NCBI GenBank assembly: GCA_003864495.1
Contig: ML133422.1
Location: forward strand, 3,093,601-3,157,600
Source: Nemopilema nomurai
Taxonomy: Eukaryota; Cnidaria; Scyphozoa; Rhizostomeae; Rhizostomatidae
Direction: 5' to 3'
DNA: 64,000 bases
Shown: positions 52,501 to 64,000 of the stretch, one piece after another
Numbering within the stretch: position 1 is the stretch's first letter
How the letters are laid out: the number at the start of each line of letters is the position of its first letter
Notes under the pieces: generated by a model
Told to the model about the DNA's origin: nothing
Database searches by the model: none
What the model saw: the letters and a program-made list of their open reading frames with translations, nothing else
Made by a program: the position numbers and the translations under genes

Positions 52501-55500
52501 GACTTTAAAATAACCAGTACAAACATAAAGCAAATTCAAATATGAGTGTATAAAGTTTTGCATTGGGTGATAATTTCGTCGCCAATTCAGCGGGGAAGGC
52601 ACAAAGAGTGCTGGGTGCTAATCAAATAGAGGCTTCACAGGATCTCTAGTCTTCTCAAAATGTGTGCATTACCAGAAGATTAGATTACAAGATAGCCGAG
52701 CCCTGGCGTTTTGTACAAATGATTGCGAGAACTATGAATTCATTTGAATAAGTGCTTCGCAAGATTTGCCTTGCAAGCTGAAGCGAACGAAACATAAAAC
52801 ACCTGCATCTATATTTGCCCTGCAGTGTGTCAACACTAAATGTCAAACTTAGAGATTTTCAAAGAATTGCCCAGCTACTCTCTTTAATTATTCAAGCGAC
52901 GGCTAATCGACATTGGATAGGCGATCGTTCAGCATATCCACGCGTTGCGCAATTATCATCCAAACGAGAGTCAAGCTTCTGCTGCAATTGTCTTTCTTGA
53001 TTCAGGGTTTAATTAGTGGATAATGGGATCCTCGGTGGTGCGCTCATTTTTGAGATCTTTTTATACCAACATGTGATTAAAGAATTAAAAAACTTCGCAT
53101 GGTAGATGCTCACAGCAAATGGATTTACTGGAATCGGAGATCGGAAAACAGGAGAACAAGAACTTCTCGAAAGTGTCCAGAAAGCCACCGAGCATCAAGA
53201 TAACGCCAAAAGTTTGCAGGGGCGGGCAAGGCGAACCTTCGTTATTTCGGCATTAAAGTGGCCCCGATTTCACCGATTTCTAAAGATCAACTTGGAACAC
53301 TTTCGTCTAACTTAAGGAAATGCAAAACAACTAAAATGAATATTTGCGAAAAGCAGCCATTGAACATTGAGAAGTTTACCATCTGAAAGAATAATCCGCT
53401 GAAAGACTGCCTTGATTCGCTTTTGCTGATCTACATTAACAAAACAGCGCTCACAATCAGGGAAATAGAACCACGAATAACACGTGGTTGCTGCACATAA
53501 GAGCGGCGCACGCTGAGATGATTCGCCCATGGCTACGTATTGTAGTGCGTTGGTCTTAGTAATCTCCTTTAGATTATAACGGGCTCTTTTGACCTCACTT
53601 CGCCTTTGTGCAAAGGCAGGGTACAGCCTTAATATCTACAGAAATGATAACCCCAAGGTTAAAAGCCGAGGGGGGGTGCCTCATCTGGGGGACACTAAAA
53701 TGTGGGAAAACGCGCTCAAGCATAACACGAATTAACTCTCACACTAATAACACTGGTAGGGAATATCGTGTTCGGGATTAATCGAAACCAGCTAGGATTA
53801 CTGAGAGGGCTAGTTGCAAGGCCGTATTTTAGTCGCGTCGAATAAAATGCGATGGAAACGCAACGAATGGAGTGCGTTTGATTGGAAGTTGGCTCCAAAT
53901 CCGTTATGGCTAAACAAATTGCGCGGCAAAGTACGTGTGCTCGAAACTCGCCGCAAAGTAAGAAATAGGAGAACAGATCCTACAGGCTTTGTCCATTGCC
54001 CAAACAATAACACCATGTTTCCTGTAAGTGAACACTAATATTGTCCCTATGAATAGCGGCCACAGCTAAGATTCTAACTGCATCAACTAGTTTTGCGCCT
54101 GTGCAGCAGCTGGTTCCGAAGCGGCCCGAGGGTTTCTGAACTTAAAAGACTACAATGATAGGAGTTCTAAAGGCTTTCGAATATAGTAAGTGTCCTGATG
54201 CTGATAGTGGCAGTACGCCCGGGATACTAGTTTCTGGAACATGAGGAACAATGAACCGAATAGAGGACCGGGTTTATTCAGTCCTAACGTCGATTAAAAT
54301 GTCGGTCCTCGGACAGAAACGTTTAAGCACTGTGTGCAAAGCATTGGGTAGCAGGTGTAGTTATCATATTTCTCAATAGCATCTGGACATGATGAAATCC
54401 TGAGTCAGGTAAAAGCGCGAACCCACCGTCAGACAGGACATCAGGTTTTGTTCGTAGGCGTGCTGGAAGGCGCGTGCGTCCCCGCACCACTCCATGAGCT
54501 CCGTAGCTGCGCTCTGGAACCCCGCAGCCGTCGCCAGATCCCGTCGAATGCATTGAAGACGGTCGTTCGTCTGCTGGATGTGCTGCTCCATACTCATGGC
54601 AATGCTGGGGTCTGTGCGAAGGAGAATAGAGGTCAAACAATATTCAACTGGGTTGAAAAAGAGCCCGTCATCACTACAAGGCGGGGCAAGAGATTATGGG
54701 GTGAGTGGGGTGGTGTAGTAGAAAATACGCTGAAATGCGCTGTAGAGTTAGTTCCCTTGGGTGGTGAAATTAGAGAGGGGCAAAGACTTGTGCGCTTTCT
54801 GCAAATGCATAATTATTCATCAACGACAAGAACATAGAAAGTGACTTCGAAAGAAAGTCAGCACGCCAAAATCATGTTTCCGCTGTTTATCGCAGTTGTG
54901 AAATTTTATCCTACAAAACATTTGCTCAAAGAAACAAGTGTCCAAAATTTGACATCTGATCACTGGGTTGCAGGGCGAACAATAAGAGAGGAGTGGGGGC
55001 TGTAAAGAAGAGATGAGGAGGGGTGTAGAGAAGAAGGAGGGGTGCAGAGGTGCAGGGTGAAGAAACAGAAGTAGAGAGAGATTGAGTGAAAGAGAGATGG
55101 AGAGCAGTAATCGGAGATGCGAGCAAAACATTAGCTTGACACACAGGCATCATATCAAATCCACTCGGCCTAACTTTACTGCGATGAAGCAGCAAGAGGC
55201 CAGTTTCTCATACACGTACAGCTTGGTGGTGCCCAGGTGATCATCAAAGCTGACCTGCCGAGACGATTGTTTCCATCACTGTAATTAAACACTTATCTTT
55301 CGTTAGTATTTAGCGATATGGTCAAGGTGAAACCGTTATTTGCCTAAACTAGATGCCTTAGGTCTGTTCAAAAACCACGTGATGCAATACAGAAAGAAGC
55401 TGCTTTTCAAGTATACCTCTGGCCTTGTTTTGGCCTTTAAGGTGAGAATGTGCACCTTAAATGGGATTGAACAGAACTCCTAGAATACATGACCGTTGGA

Positions 55501-57129
55501 GCCGAACCCACCTCATTCGATACACTTGGCACGATAGGCCTCACTAAAATGGCAACCTTTGCAGCATTAAATTTGATTCTACAAAATTCAATGGACGAAT
55601 TCAGTGCAATATCTTGGTAGGTAACATAGAGAGAAGTTTTCAAAGGTACAGGTTTCAAATGGAAACAAAACGAGTGCGTGCATTGTTTGCTATCGAGAAG
55701 CTCAAATGACAGCCGTAACTGTTTACAGCAAAGATACAAACTGAAAAGGCCTCGGTCACTTACCATCAATGATGAATTTATTAACGAACATTTTGCGTGG
55801 AACAACGCTTCAGAATCTAGAAGCAGCTTGAAGTCACAAAACAAGAAACAGTATTCATTGATGCCTTACTAGCTGAAACATACAACCGGCAATAAATACA
55901 ATCAACCAACAATAGACATTGTGTTGATTGTCCACAGCATAAGGGATTGGCTGAGCGGGTCTCTTGCCCAGCCAACCATTCTCATGCGGCTGGTGCGTTC
56001 CTCTCAATGACTTGGTACCCTCTCTGAAAGGCACGCATCACTGATCAAGTACAATTACACAATACACTGTGACAGAATCCGAACAAACAGACAGCATGGT
56101 TGATATGTGCTAATGTGCTTTGGTCAAACTAAAAGATCAAACTCTCCTGCGTACGACGCCCAATTGCAAGCTGCTAATTTGGCTTCTGTCAAGCAAAACG
56201 TAGGCTGAGCACAAAGAAATGTAGGACCAGGTTGTTTGGCCAAACAAAACTGCAAACCAGAACAAAGTACGTTCCGAGATCAAACATACCACTCACTACT
56301 TAAGCGAAGTGATTCGCCATTACCGCTCTCTTAGCCAGGAAAGTCCCCGGGACTTATAAACCACGTCTTCTATTTGCGTAAGCAAGTTATATTCCGATCT
56401 AGTTCTAACCCCAAACGCCGGTTGATTATAATATCATATCTGATCAATTCCGTGAAATAAACTACCCTATCATGAACAGTCTGAATTTCGCTAACGAAAA
56501 GTCATCGAACACATAACCAGAGAGTGTAAAATGGAAGATTCAGCACTGGAGGCTTATTGACTCCAAAGTAGTATATTAGTTGAAAAGAATTGCAGGATGA
56601 AGAAGTAGTGATACAACAGCTGGTGACGTAGATATGGGAATGGGATGTACTAGATAAATGCGTGTCTTTTCTTCTAGCAAATTTAAAGATTTGAAGTCAC
56701 AGTTTCGAAAGAGCACCTGCCAATGATTCGTACAAAACAAGAAAGCGTAGGAAATTGTGGGCAAGTTATGGATATTTCCGTTACTAAAGATTCAACCACC
56801 TCTGCCAAATGCAATATGAATTAGTTTCGAAACCCATCTACGCATGTCTTTGACGCATTAATAACGTTCAATGATAGCTCTCTTGTGGCTTGCGTTATCT
56901 TGTCACAGTCACTGATGTAGTGCAATTGATTCAAATGCCAGATAAAAGAGTAGCAAAGCAAATCCTTAAACAAAAACAGACCTGACATTTGCTGCGGCTG
57001 TTGAAGAGGGCCGGGCATGCCAGGCCCTGGACCCGGACCTTGGCCGCCAGGCCCCGGACCAACTCCACCATACCCGAATCCGTCTTGGAAAGCAAAATCA
57101 TCCATCGGATTATGAAAATCCCCCATCAT
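43517..57129 (-). CDS. ZMIZ1: ZMIZ-type SP-RING (Siz/PIAS zinc finger) transcriptional coregulator
   Basis: Nuclear coactivator with PIAS-like SP-RING. Eighteen coding exons: 57129-56982, 54611-54427, 52204-52159, 51811-51752, 51075-50946, 50299-50103, 49547-49281, 48957-48581, 48347-47951, 47637-47500, 47228-47114, 46436-46341, 46003-45898, 45581-45287, 44935-44844, 44579-44241, 44091-43874, 43609-43517. About 1,099 aa. In order: a Gly/Pro-rich start; the ZMIZ N-terminal helical domain ([54 protein letters not shown]); Pro/Gln/Met-rich regions; an Ala then Ala-Thr tract (~312-335); a PINIT-like region ([47 protein letters not shown]); the SP-RING ([30 protein letters not shown]); and the C-terminal activation motif ([18 protein letters not shown]). 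Colinear with human ZMIZ1/ZMIZ2; the paralog is not decided. Exon 10 lacks one base (see findings). All other joins keep frame. Confidence 0.94.
45060..45260. repeat. G/A-rich irregular minisatellite in ZMIZ intron
   Basis: Strand-asymmetric purine-rich tract on the plus strand with repeated gaggcggtgagagggga and gggggcagt-like units of about 20-30 bases. It lies between the SP-RING exon and the next coding exon. Confidence 0.7.
45287..45581 (-). other. SP-RING (MIZ) zinc-finger exon of the ZMIZ gene
   Basis: One exon encodes the whole SP-RING. Cys/His ligands are visible in [19 protein letters not shown] and KCPVC, flanked by [10 protein letters not shown] upstream and GLEVDHYL downstream. 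In PIAS-family proteins this domain recruits the SUMO E2 enzyme UBC9. For ZMIZ proteins a coactivator role is the better-established function. Confidence 0.95.
51640..51735. repeat. AT-rich simple repeat in ZMIZ intron
   Basis: Imperfect TATA/ATAT/AATA stretches just downstream of (on the gene strand) coding exon 4, ending about 17 bases from its donor site. Confidence 0.75.
54960..55095. repeat. G/A-rich tract in ZMIZ intron 1
   Basis: Purine-rich plus strand with aggaggggtgtagagaagaa and similar irregular repeats. It resembles the tract at 45.1-45.3 kb and a shorter one near 46.15-46.28 kb. Confidence 0.6.
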
Positions 57130-57174
57130 TTTCTCGATCGGAGTCTCATATCACAATAACAGCATTGCAAATAT
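57130..57174 (-). other. 5' untranslated part of the ZMIZ first coding exon
   Basis: A polypyrimidine-poor but canonical AG acceptor precedes 57174, so the start codon exon probably begins there and a non-coding first exon lies further right. Two ATGs follow each other at 57129 and 57126; either gives the same protein apart from one Met. Confidence 0.4.
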
Positions 57175-60100
57175 CTGAAAAGAGAACAAAGTCACAATAA
57201 AAATCACATCAAACTGAATGAAGTCTTCTTGATCAGGTGAATAAAGATGTGCTTCCTGTAGCCTCAAGGACCAGAGTGGCCGTGGCCGAATGGTCACTTA
57301 GGGCGCGGGCAATTTGAGGCGGGCAAGCAGGCCACGTTCCAGGCAAACGAAGGGAATAGGCCCGTGGACGCAACTTGCAACAAGCTTTCTGTCGGATTTG
57401 TTAATTACGATGTTAGGCTTCACAATGGATCACATAGCAGTACGCTATTTGCAGATGATACCAACGTCTGCCAAACCAAAGCCTCCAGTTTCAGTTGCGT
57501 AATAGGAGAGCTGTAAAGAATGTTAACTACTATAACGTTAAACTTCAGCTTCAGAATAAAATACCTAGGGTCATGTGATGCTGTACACGAGAACGGCATT
57601 GACGGGGGTAGCTACTTCGCACATTTGTTTTGTAAATGCAATTCTGAGGCGACGCTTTTTTTATTTTACTTTCCGAGAAATTGAAAATGCTTAAGTTTGA
57701 AATAAAAACAAGTGACAAGGTTAGAAAGTGGTAGATTTATAAACACTCAATCAGTTGAAAAAAGATTGAAATTAATTTTTGAAAAATGTCAAACGTTTAA
57801 TCAGATTGGGAGTAAGACTTGGGCAAAGGTTTCAGACAAAATGGGAAGAAATGGGAAGATATTTAGAAACACTTCTTTGGAAGGAAAAGTGTTTGAAACG
57901 GACTTCTGGGAAGTGACATGCGTAAGAACTCCAGATGCAAGAAGCGATTTGAAAAAAGACAATTTTAAAAAAGATTAGAAACATAATTACATGTTTAGGG
58001 ATATTTCATCTGATAAAGAATGGGTCGAAACAAACGTTTGAAGGGCTGTATGTTCAAAGCGATAAAGCACTTGGCGTTCGAATCTCGCTCGGGTCGGTTA
58101 TTTTTCTGCACTCTCTAAGTATCTTAACAGAAGCAACTGAGATAAAAAATAAGATACATTCCTCAAAACATCTAATTTTTGCTACAATATACGAAGATAT
58201 AAGTGCCAGCGTAACTGACACCACAATGCGTTAATTAAGCTGATCATATTTATCCTTTACGTTTGTTTACACTAACAGCACTGCCACGTGAATTCGCCTT
58301 CACGTCACGTGAAGAACAAGAAGCTGTTCTTGTGAATTGAAAATGAAGTCATTACCATCCAAGGACTAATTGAAGTCGACCGTGGCAACAACAACAACAC
58401 CAGCCACCGAAGGAGATTAAATCACATCAAGAGTAGAACTGCTAGGCAAGAAGTGGAAAGAATTGACACAGTTGAAATGGGAATTGGTTGTTCACAAGAT
58501 GATGCCTAGACGGTATGTTGATGAAATGTGACAAGATAGCAAAACCAGAAAGCAAGAAATGCATGTCTACGGAGTCAATGTAAAATATTGCGCAAGTCGA
58601 ATGGTCAAAGTGGTTTTAAGACGGGACCAAGTGTAAAGAAGTGGTATCTGCAATCTTTTAACAATTGTTTCATAAAATAAAACAAACAAATGTTCATGAT
58701 TACAAGGAGAAAATGATTGAGTTTGTTAAGCAATTGCAGCATTGCGACTGATTCTCCTTACAATGTGAAGCGTATACTGGACGAAAAATAGACATTGACT
58801 GACTAGCATGTGAAACTAATTATGAAAGTGTACAAATATCTGCCTTACAGCTTGAGGTATTCAGAGAGGTCGGTGGAGAATGGCGAAAGCAATTCTAATT
58901 GTAAGCGAACGACAGGAGCAAATTTACTGACATGACTATACAAATATGAAAAACTGTGCTTACTTTGAGAAGAGCTCTTGAGGAGGACTTTGCTGCAAGT
59001 TGCAATGAGTCGTCACAGAGGCTATTACAAGCCACACGGGCGCGCGTACGTACACATCAAGTTATCTAAGCAAAACTCGAATTTCAAAAAGAATGTGCGC
59101 CGCACAAGGACGTTTTAATTAAATATTAAAACAGTTTTCGGTCAATAAAGCAACCGGGACCACATGCTTAATAAGTCACGGCCACGACCCGCGGGTCTCC
59201 GAGAAGAGCCGCCGGCCGCCTTGCGTAACGTTGGTGGCAGTTATGGCTGAACACAATAGCAAACAGTCCATAGTCCACAGGAGTGAAAACACATATTGCT
59301 GCTGTTGTGTGTATTATACTGACTGGCTGTGCACCATGTCCTCCCACACTCACTGGGAGAAATGCCGGCGCACAGTTGTCAAAACAGAGCTAAAGTACCA
59401 GCGCAGATGCCATTGCGAAGGAGAATAGGCTGAAACCAACCCGTGTCATTGTTCTATACCGAGATTACATTCCACTATACAACTGCACAGGTGCATCGAC
59501 GAAGGGCGGGGACGACGGACGGGGACGACGGGCGAGGGCAAGCGGCTGGTGTCCTGTAAACAAAAGCCTGAGTATAGGTAGCTGGCCTTGCGAACATCCC
59601 AATTGGCTTTGAACAAAGAAATACAAAGCCAAGAATGGCACCTGCTGTACATGATTGTTTTCGAAGGCCAGAAAGGTGAGAAGCTGAGAAGGTTACATAC
59701 AGACGACAAAAGACCGGCCGGCACCTCGCCTGAAGTCCGGATTCTGGACTGTCAAGGGAAAGTCGTCCCGGGAGGAGGTGGAGCACAACTATGCTCCGAC
59801 GAGTGATTGCGAACATATAAGGAAAATGTCAAGAATTGTTTGTATATTGATGTTTGGTAGACGGGGAATCAGAGCTGGAGAATCGTGTAACCAAACAAAC
59901 AAACCCGTGTAGATTATGAACTCGATGCAATAATACTGCCTCGGCATTGAAGAAAGTAAACAATCAAATTTCTTCTGCAAATAAACAAATTTCACAGTCT
60001 CTGCTAAGTCTTTGATCACGAGTGAACTATAGCTGCACCAAAAACAGGGCTTTGAATTACTGTTGGCGGGGTGTAAAAACGGCAGCGGAACAAATGTGTC

Positions 60101-63100
60101 CCTGGAAGGACATTTATCGGAAGGGGGGTAATACACAAGAGGCAAAACGCGAATTTGAAGTTCGAACGAGAAATTCGTTCCTTGAAAACAGATGCAGCCG
60201 TCATATGTTTACCTCGAATTTTCATTCAAATGCAGCAAAATCAAGCAATTAGCTTGATTATTGAATCAATTAGGCTCCACCCAACGCTATAATTGCAGAT
60301 ATGTGAATGTCATTAGATAATGGGGATATTTGTCCTCCAATAGCAGAAGACCCTTATACGATCATCCACGTAGTTCTACAAGGGATTCCCAAAAGTGCCA
60401 AAAACGTTTCCCTTAAGCCTACAGAAATTATTCTAGTACTATTACTATACGGGTACTATTCTCCGTTTGCGATAGCATAGCATTTTTAGAGAGCGATACA
60501 CTCCTTAACAAAAAATGCTTCAACCAAGCCCAACTTTACAAGTTTAAAATAATAAGACGAAGGCAGGTAGGGGTATGCCAGATGAGGCCCTTTTGAAAAC
60601 TATATTGCCAGCGTGTAAAGAAAGGCATTGGCTAAAACTGTCATCACAGTATTTTGTAGTATTCTCTGGCAAAAAAGCATTATCAACTAAATAGTAAAGA
60701 ATAGCACAGTCCATTACAAATGATAATGTGGTTGGGTTCATCATCATTCCTATAAGTGAATACATCATAGTAATTTTGATACTGTACTGATATGTTATTT
60801 CAAAATATCACACCACGATTGTTTTTTCACCAAAGTGCTTGTGTTGCACAATACATCAGGCAACATGTAGCAATCTCATCGTACAATCATTTTTCTTGCA
60901 TTGCAGTATTGACGTTCAATAGTGTCCTACACCATCATATGGTTAAAGTTTGTACTGGTGTCTTTAGCAGTTTATCACATTGAAGAACTCAGGTCTACTG
61001 TGTAGCACTACACTGTTGTGGTATGAAAACATTTGTGTTGAGTCGTGGCACCATTTTACAAAACGATTCTCTGTTCTGCACAATACTTTGCTTAAGCAGA
61101 TTACATACCTGTTTTGCATTGTCTTCAATGCATGGAATCGAATTGTGCAATTGGATATGATACATCGTGGATAATTGCCTTAAACCGGTACAACATAGTA
61201 CAGTGTTGTATCAACATTGCACAGCGCCAATACGACACCACACATGCTCTAAAACAAGCACATCCGATAATGGCGATGTCATGCAAAATCGACGAGCATT
61301 TAGTAAAAACAAGCCAGCGCACACACAACACCAAAGAACGAATGCTGGGAGACCACTAGCTCTTGCAACAACAGCAATCTGATAAGGCGACACTACTAGA
61401 AAGCATACAGTCAACAAAGGCAGAAGATCTCAACTGCGGGAAGAAGGGATATTCTAACTCGAATCCAAGACGGCGCGAATATTATCACGTTTTTCCTTCG
61501 ATTTCAACGCTATGAAAATTCACCCTGTGATTGATTCCTCACTTCAACAAGGGCATTAAATCATTGATCGAATTCATGAATTATTCCCAAGATGCTCTCG
61601 CATTTACGATGTCATTGGCTTATAATCACTGATCGCTTGGACTCTAACCAATGGTGGATTCATCACAGCTAGTCTGCGGTTTGATTTCATGGCCAAACAC
61701 CACAATAAAATACCTGTCTGTTTGCCGGAAATTCTACGCGAAGGTTGCAGCGCCCTGACAGCTTGAAATTCCTCGACACGTGCCTGACAAGGCTGCCTCG
61801 AAACTCGCCCTACGCTTTTTTAAATCAAGGACACACAACAGAGAAGTGCACTGCAATTCTTCTATCGGTTTCAGATTAGATAAACCGAAAACATCCAACG
61901 TGTCTACAATGAAAAACCAAAGCAAGCTCAATAGAAGACGGCTTTTAACGTTAGACCAAAACAAAGGTGGTCTTGGAACACGAAATCTGACACAAAAATG
62001 ACAAGAATTAATAATCAATCGAATGTCACAACAGCTTGAAACCTTAGCTAGTGGCAAGTTTGTCTACTCTGCAATAATTCAAGCTGAAAAACTGCTCTAC
62101 AGCGACTTTTTTGCCCAATGGTGGTAAAACAACATGTCTCATTGAGATATTTCAAAGGAAGACATTGTAGACACAGAGTATGGATACTAATAAGATCAAA
62201 AGATTAGCACAAATGGTGGGCTTACAGAGGAAAACAAAAAAAATACAGGGTCGAGAATGTTACTTTGAAATCAGACAGCTCAGCATGGATAAAAGTGGTG
62301 ATTTTGATACAATGTTTCGCGAAATCTGAGCGTCAGCTGTTTTACTAAAAATTGCAATGGAAAGCAAAATAACTGGGAAGGTTATCTACAGTAGCAATTG
62401 ATTCTTGGGACTTAACTGCAAAGTCAAGATTGACGGCCACCACCTGTCCTCCATAATCAATATTACAAGGAAGAAATTCAACTCACATGCTTTCTTTGCA
62501 ACTTAACATGATAATGAAACTAGGGCCAAGGGCTTATCTTGCACTTCAACATAAACACCGGATCGGAGAAGACAAGATGTCTTCCAGAGCTCTTACCTGC
62601 GCAAGCGTTCAGTCGCTGAAAATCGATGCCTTAGGAGAAGAAAAGGTTTGGTGAAATTGTTGCAATTGTGCTTTCAGCAAAGTGCCTCTCAAAATCTTCT
62701 TTAAGGACGCAGGCGACGATTTGCAGCACGTAAAAGGTACAGGTTGTTAAAAATTGATGAAATATGGCAGAGACCAAGATTAGCATTCGAAATTCCACCT
62801 GTTCTAGTAATCTGATGTGATAACAAAGCAATGTTTTCATTACGCTTTTAAATATCATTGTTAGCAAAATTAAATACAAAACAAGACAGGTAAAGCAGAA
62901 GGCGACTCTTGTACAGGGGCTTGTCCTCTACTGACGGCTGGAGGAAAGTCAACAATTAGAGTAAGAGAATTCGAACATTTAAGAGGGCAATTCAGAGGTA
63001 AACGGCTTAAAATTGGTCTTCAAGATTTGCCCTGAAAGCTTCATGAAAAGCAAACTGCATATTTAAGTAGTGATTTCAAAGAGTGAGTTTGGTTTTAAGA

Positions 63101-64000
63101 TGTGATGCGGCCAAGGGTACGCAATGCATAGCCGGAAACCGATTGATGACTGATGGAAAACCAGGTATAAGGAAAAACAGGAATAAGGAAAAACCAGGAA
63201 TAAGAAAAACCAGGAATAAGAAAAACCAGGAATAAGAAAAACCAGGAATAAGAAAACAGGGAGTAAGAAGACGGTTTGCAAAGGGAAAGATGATGATAAT
63301 TTTTACGCAGGCTTCGAGTTTGCACGGGGAAGAAGAGTCACATTGTCGCGAACTGGTTGATGAACTTGCCCATATAAGCTAGGCGCAACGAGTGAAATAA
63401 AATAGCTTTACAATTTCAACCCGACTGGTATATTAAAGTAAAAACAACATGTGTATAACAAGTGTTTCAAAAACCTATCGAAGGATTTTGGGCAATTAGT
63501 AAGACAGCTCTTAATGCGCCTTCCTAGTTCAATGTCAGGAAGCTTGCCTGTTTCAAAATATGTATGATTCATAACCAGGATTGCGACATTCAACAAAATC
63601 TGATTTCAACAAAGGACCATAGACCACCCATTGCCTCCCAATATTGCCCCCGCCTATAACCCTGTTTGATTCTCAAGTCACAGAATCGCCCAAATTAACA
63701 GGCTGCTATAACAGACTGCTATTACAGACTGCTGAAGAAGATGGTAAAACCGCCAAGAATAATGATTTGTTTGCTATGAACACACAAAATACCGAAGCAT
63801 TGAGCAGTGGACAGATGTGTGGGTGCTAAGAACAGGCTTGAACGCGAAAAATCAGGGGGGCTGGAAAATCCGCTAGACTATAACGAGGTGCGATAGATTT
63901 GAAATACAAAGGCAACACCAGCCATTTTGACAGCCTTCTGCGAAAATTATGCAAAAGGATTAGTGAAATGCTGATTACGTGAAAATAAGGAGTTGAAGCA
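57175..64000. other. ZMIZ upstream intron/promoter and intergenic DNA
   Basis: No recognisable coding gene. It should contain the ZMIZ promoter and non-coding first exon. A short locally CpG-rich patch near 59160-59230 (ccgccggccgcc and neighbours) stands out from the AT-rich surroundings and is a candidate promoter. Open frames at 59.4-60.2 kb and 61.7-62.1 kb show no domain. A tandem repeat lies at 63157-63270. Confidence 0.5.
63157..63270. repeat. Minisatellite, ~16-bp unit (AAAAACCAGGAATAAG)
   Basis: About seven tandem copies of aaaaaccaggaataag with minor variation (one copy ccaggtataagg, last copy acagggagtaag). It produces a Phe/Leu/Pro/Ser-rich pseudo-coding frame on the minus strand, which is an artefact of the repeat. 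Confidence 0.9.

Noticed and set aside
58030..58110. tRNA-like T-arm (GTTCGAATC) near 58.07 kb
   Set aside because: No A box, anticodon stem or acceptor stem could be paired around it.
63063..63325. Phe/Leu-rich hydrophobic frame resembling a membrane protein
   Set aside because: Generated by translation of the 16-bp minisatellite.

Overview
This is a eukaryotic, almost certainly metazoan, nuclear genomic window. Genes are interrupted by many short GT-AG introns and flanked by AT-rich intergenic DNA with scattered minisatellites. Nothing bacterial, no rRNA, no convincing tRNA and no CRISPR was seen. The conserved genes are typical of an invertebrate with a vertebrate-like gene repertoire. 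The style of the secreted Gly/His/Tyr-rich proteins fits a cnidarian or another marine invertebrate; that placement is an inference.

Layout, left to right. (1) 290-2133 minus: the first three coding exons of COP9 signalosome subunit 4, running off the left edge. (2) 4264-22624: a cluster of three genes for secreted, low-complexity Gly/His/Tyr/Lys-rich proteins. Two lie in tandem on the minus strand: a multi-exon gene, 4264 to about 12.2 kb, and a 687-aa single-exon gene, 12498-14561. A third is divergent on the plus strand, 16949-22624, with three exons. They share a modular plan: signal peptide where found, acidic or Lys/Glu segment, basic run followed by a [FI]-L-[AT]-[YS]-P motif, aromatic/Gly segment, and Gly- or His-Gly-rich body. 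I read this as a local family of structural extracellular-matrix or cuticle proteins, and it is the least conventional part of the window. (3) 24533-26418 minus: OSTC, an oligosaccharyltransferase subunit, head to head with (4) 27693-30057 plus: a CDK1/CDK2-type kinase. (5) 30732-31502 minus: an intronless endonuclease/exonuclease/phosphatase-fold hydrolase, head to head with (6) 32219-37998 plus: mitochondrial glutamate dehydrogenase, 14 coding exons, complete. (7) 37999-43516: gene-poor, with small tandem repeats. (8) 43517-57129 minus: a ZMIZ1/ZMIZ2-type SP-RING transcriptional coregulator in 18 coding exons, colinear with the vertebrate protein but carrying one apparent single-base deletion in exon 10. 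(9) 57130-64000: its 5' side and intergenic DNA, where I see no gene.

The conserved genes are unrelated housekeeping functions (protein turnover, N-glycosylation, cell cycle, nitrogen metabolism, transcription) and form no pathway. Only the Gly/His-rich cluster looks like a functional neighbourhood. Splice junctions were assigned by eye from GT-AG signals, phase consistency and protein-family colinearity. Nearly all joins listed keep the reading frame exactly; the one exception is the ZMIZ frameshift.
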